DNA of 6,366 bases from assembly GCA_023511475.1 (NCBI GenBank), contig JAIMBM010000191.1:1-6366 (forward strand), read 5' to 3'. Source of the stretch: Anaerolineae bacterium (lineage in GTDB: Bacteria > Chloroflexota > Anaerolineae > SpSt-313). Position numbers and translations under genes: made by a program. The notes beneath the pieces were generated by a model. The model ran no database searches. It was not told the origin of the DNA and saw only the letters and a list, made by a program, of their open reading frames with translations. Shown here one piece after another: positions 6,306 through 6,366 of the stretch (position 1 is the stretch's first letter; every line of letters begins with the position of its first letter).

Positions 6306-6337
6306 GACCCCCTACCGTTCCCCCGAAGCGGGGGAAT
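6306..6337 (+). repeat. Palindromic unit, forward copy 3
   Basis: Identical to the forward units at 6048 and 6177. The sequence after it, to the window edge, repeats the copy 2 linker exactly. Confidence 0.85.
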
Positions 6338-6366
6338 AGGAAGCGGGCCTTGCCAAGAGGCAGGTG

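Larger units (their letters stand above)
6048..6366. repeat. 129-bp tandem repeat array made of alternating palindromic units (REP/BIME-like)
   Basis: The same 32-nt block starts at 6048, 6177 and 6306, giving an exact 129-nt period. Copy 1 (6048-6176) and copy 2 (6177-6305) differ at 13 of 129 positions by hand alignment; the partial copy 3 (6306-6366, 61 nt) is identical to copy 2. Each copy consists of a forward palindromic unit, a 52-nt linker, the same unit in inverted orientation, and a 13-nt linker TGCTCCGTGGCGT. The array continues past the window edge. No convincing reading frame, promoter or unique spacer is seen in it. The alternating orientation with short and long linkers is the plan of bacterial interspersed mosaic elements. 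Confidence 0.9.

Noticed and set aside
6048..6366. A CRISPR array
   Set aside because: The period is 129 nt, the intervening sequences are nearly identical instead of unique, and the repeat alternates in orientation. None of this fits repeat-spacer structure.
6048..6366. Integron attC sites (similar length class of about 120-130 bp)
   Set aside because: No GTTRRRY core (the GTT here is followed by CCCC) and no cassette reading frames between copies.

Overview
The window is most of a type III CRISPR-Cas effector operon. It reads left to right on the + strand and is followed by a short array of GC-rich palindromic tandem repeats that runs off the right edge. DNA is GC-rich throughout (about 60% at the left, about 70% or more at the right in lines counted by eye), with strong G/C preference at third codon positions, leaderless cytosolic proteins and good Shine-Dalgarno sites. 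This fits a high-GC bacterium; a thermophilic or metagenomic lineage such as Chloroflexota is a guess that the sequence does not prove.

Layout: 61-903 is a Cmr6-like RAMP (Cas7 group). 884-3739 is a 951-residue Cas10-type large subunit that looks like Csx11. 3752-4729 is Cmr4 (Cas7 backbone). 4722-5111 is Cmr5 (Cas11 small subunit). 5115-5972 is another RAMP, probably the Cas5-type subunit. The genes overlap or lie within 12 nt of one another, so they are almost certainly one transcript with coupled translation. Nothing in the window encodes Cas6, Cas1, Cas2, a Cmr1, or a CARF-domain effector, and there is no CRISPR array. A missing subunit could lie to the left, where the first reading frame is still open at the window edge.

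How the parts work together (inference from type III families): Cmr4 subunits would form the filament on crRNA and cut target RNA through Asp28, Cmr5 would fill the minor filament, the Cas5-like RAMP would hold the crRNA 5' tag, the Cmr6-like RAMP would cap the other end, and the Csx11/Cas10 subunit would sit at the tag end. The usual Palm2 GGDD of Cas10 is replaced by Glu-Pro-Arg-Thr, so cyclic oligoadenylate signalling by the canonical site is not expected. The HD-type His-Asp pair is kept. This matches what is known of subtype III-C, whose Cas10 has an inactivated cyclase domain.

Right end: 5973-6047 holds a perfect 9-bp hairpin without a T-tract. From 6048 to the edge there is an exact 129-bp tandem period built from a 32-nt palindromic unit that alternates in orientation (forward, inverted, forward, inverted, forward), separated by 52-nt and 13-nt linkers. 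This resembles REP/BIME architecture, not a CRISPR array, and it is the least explained element in the window.
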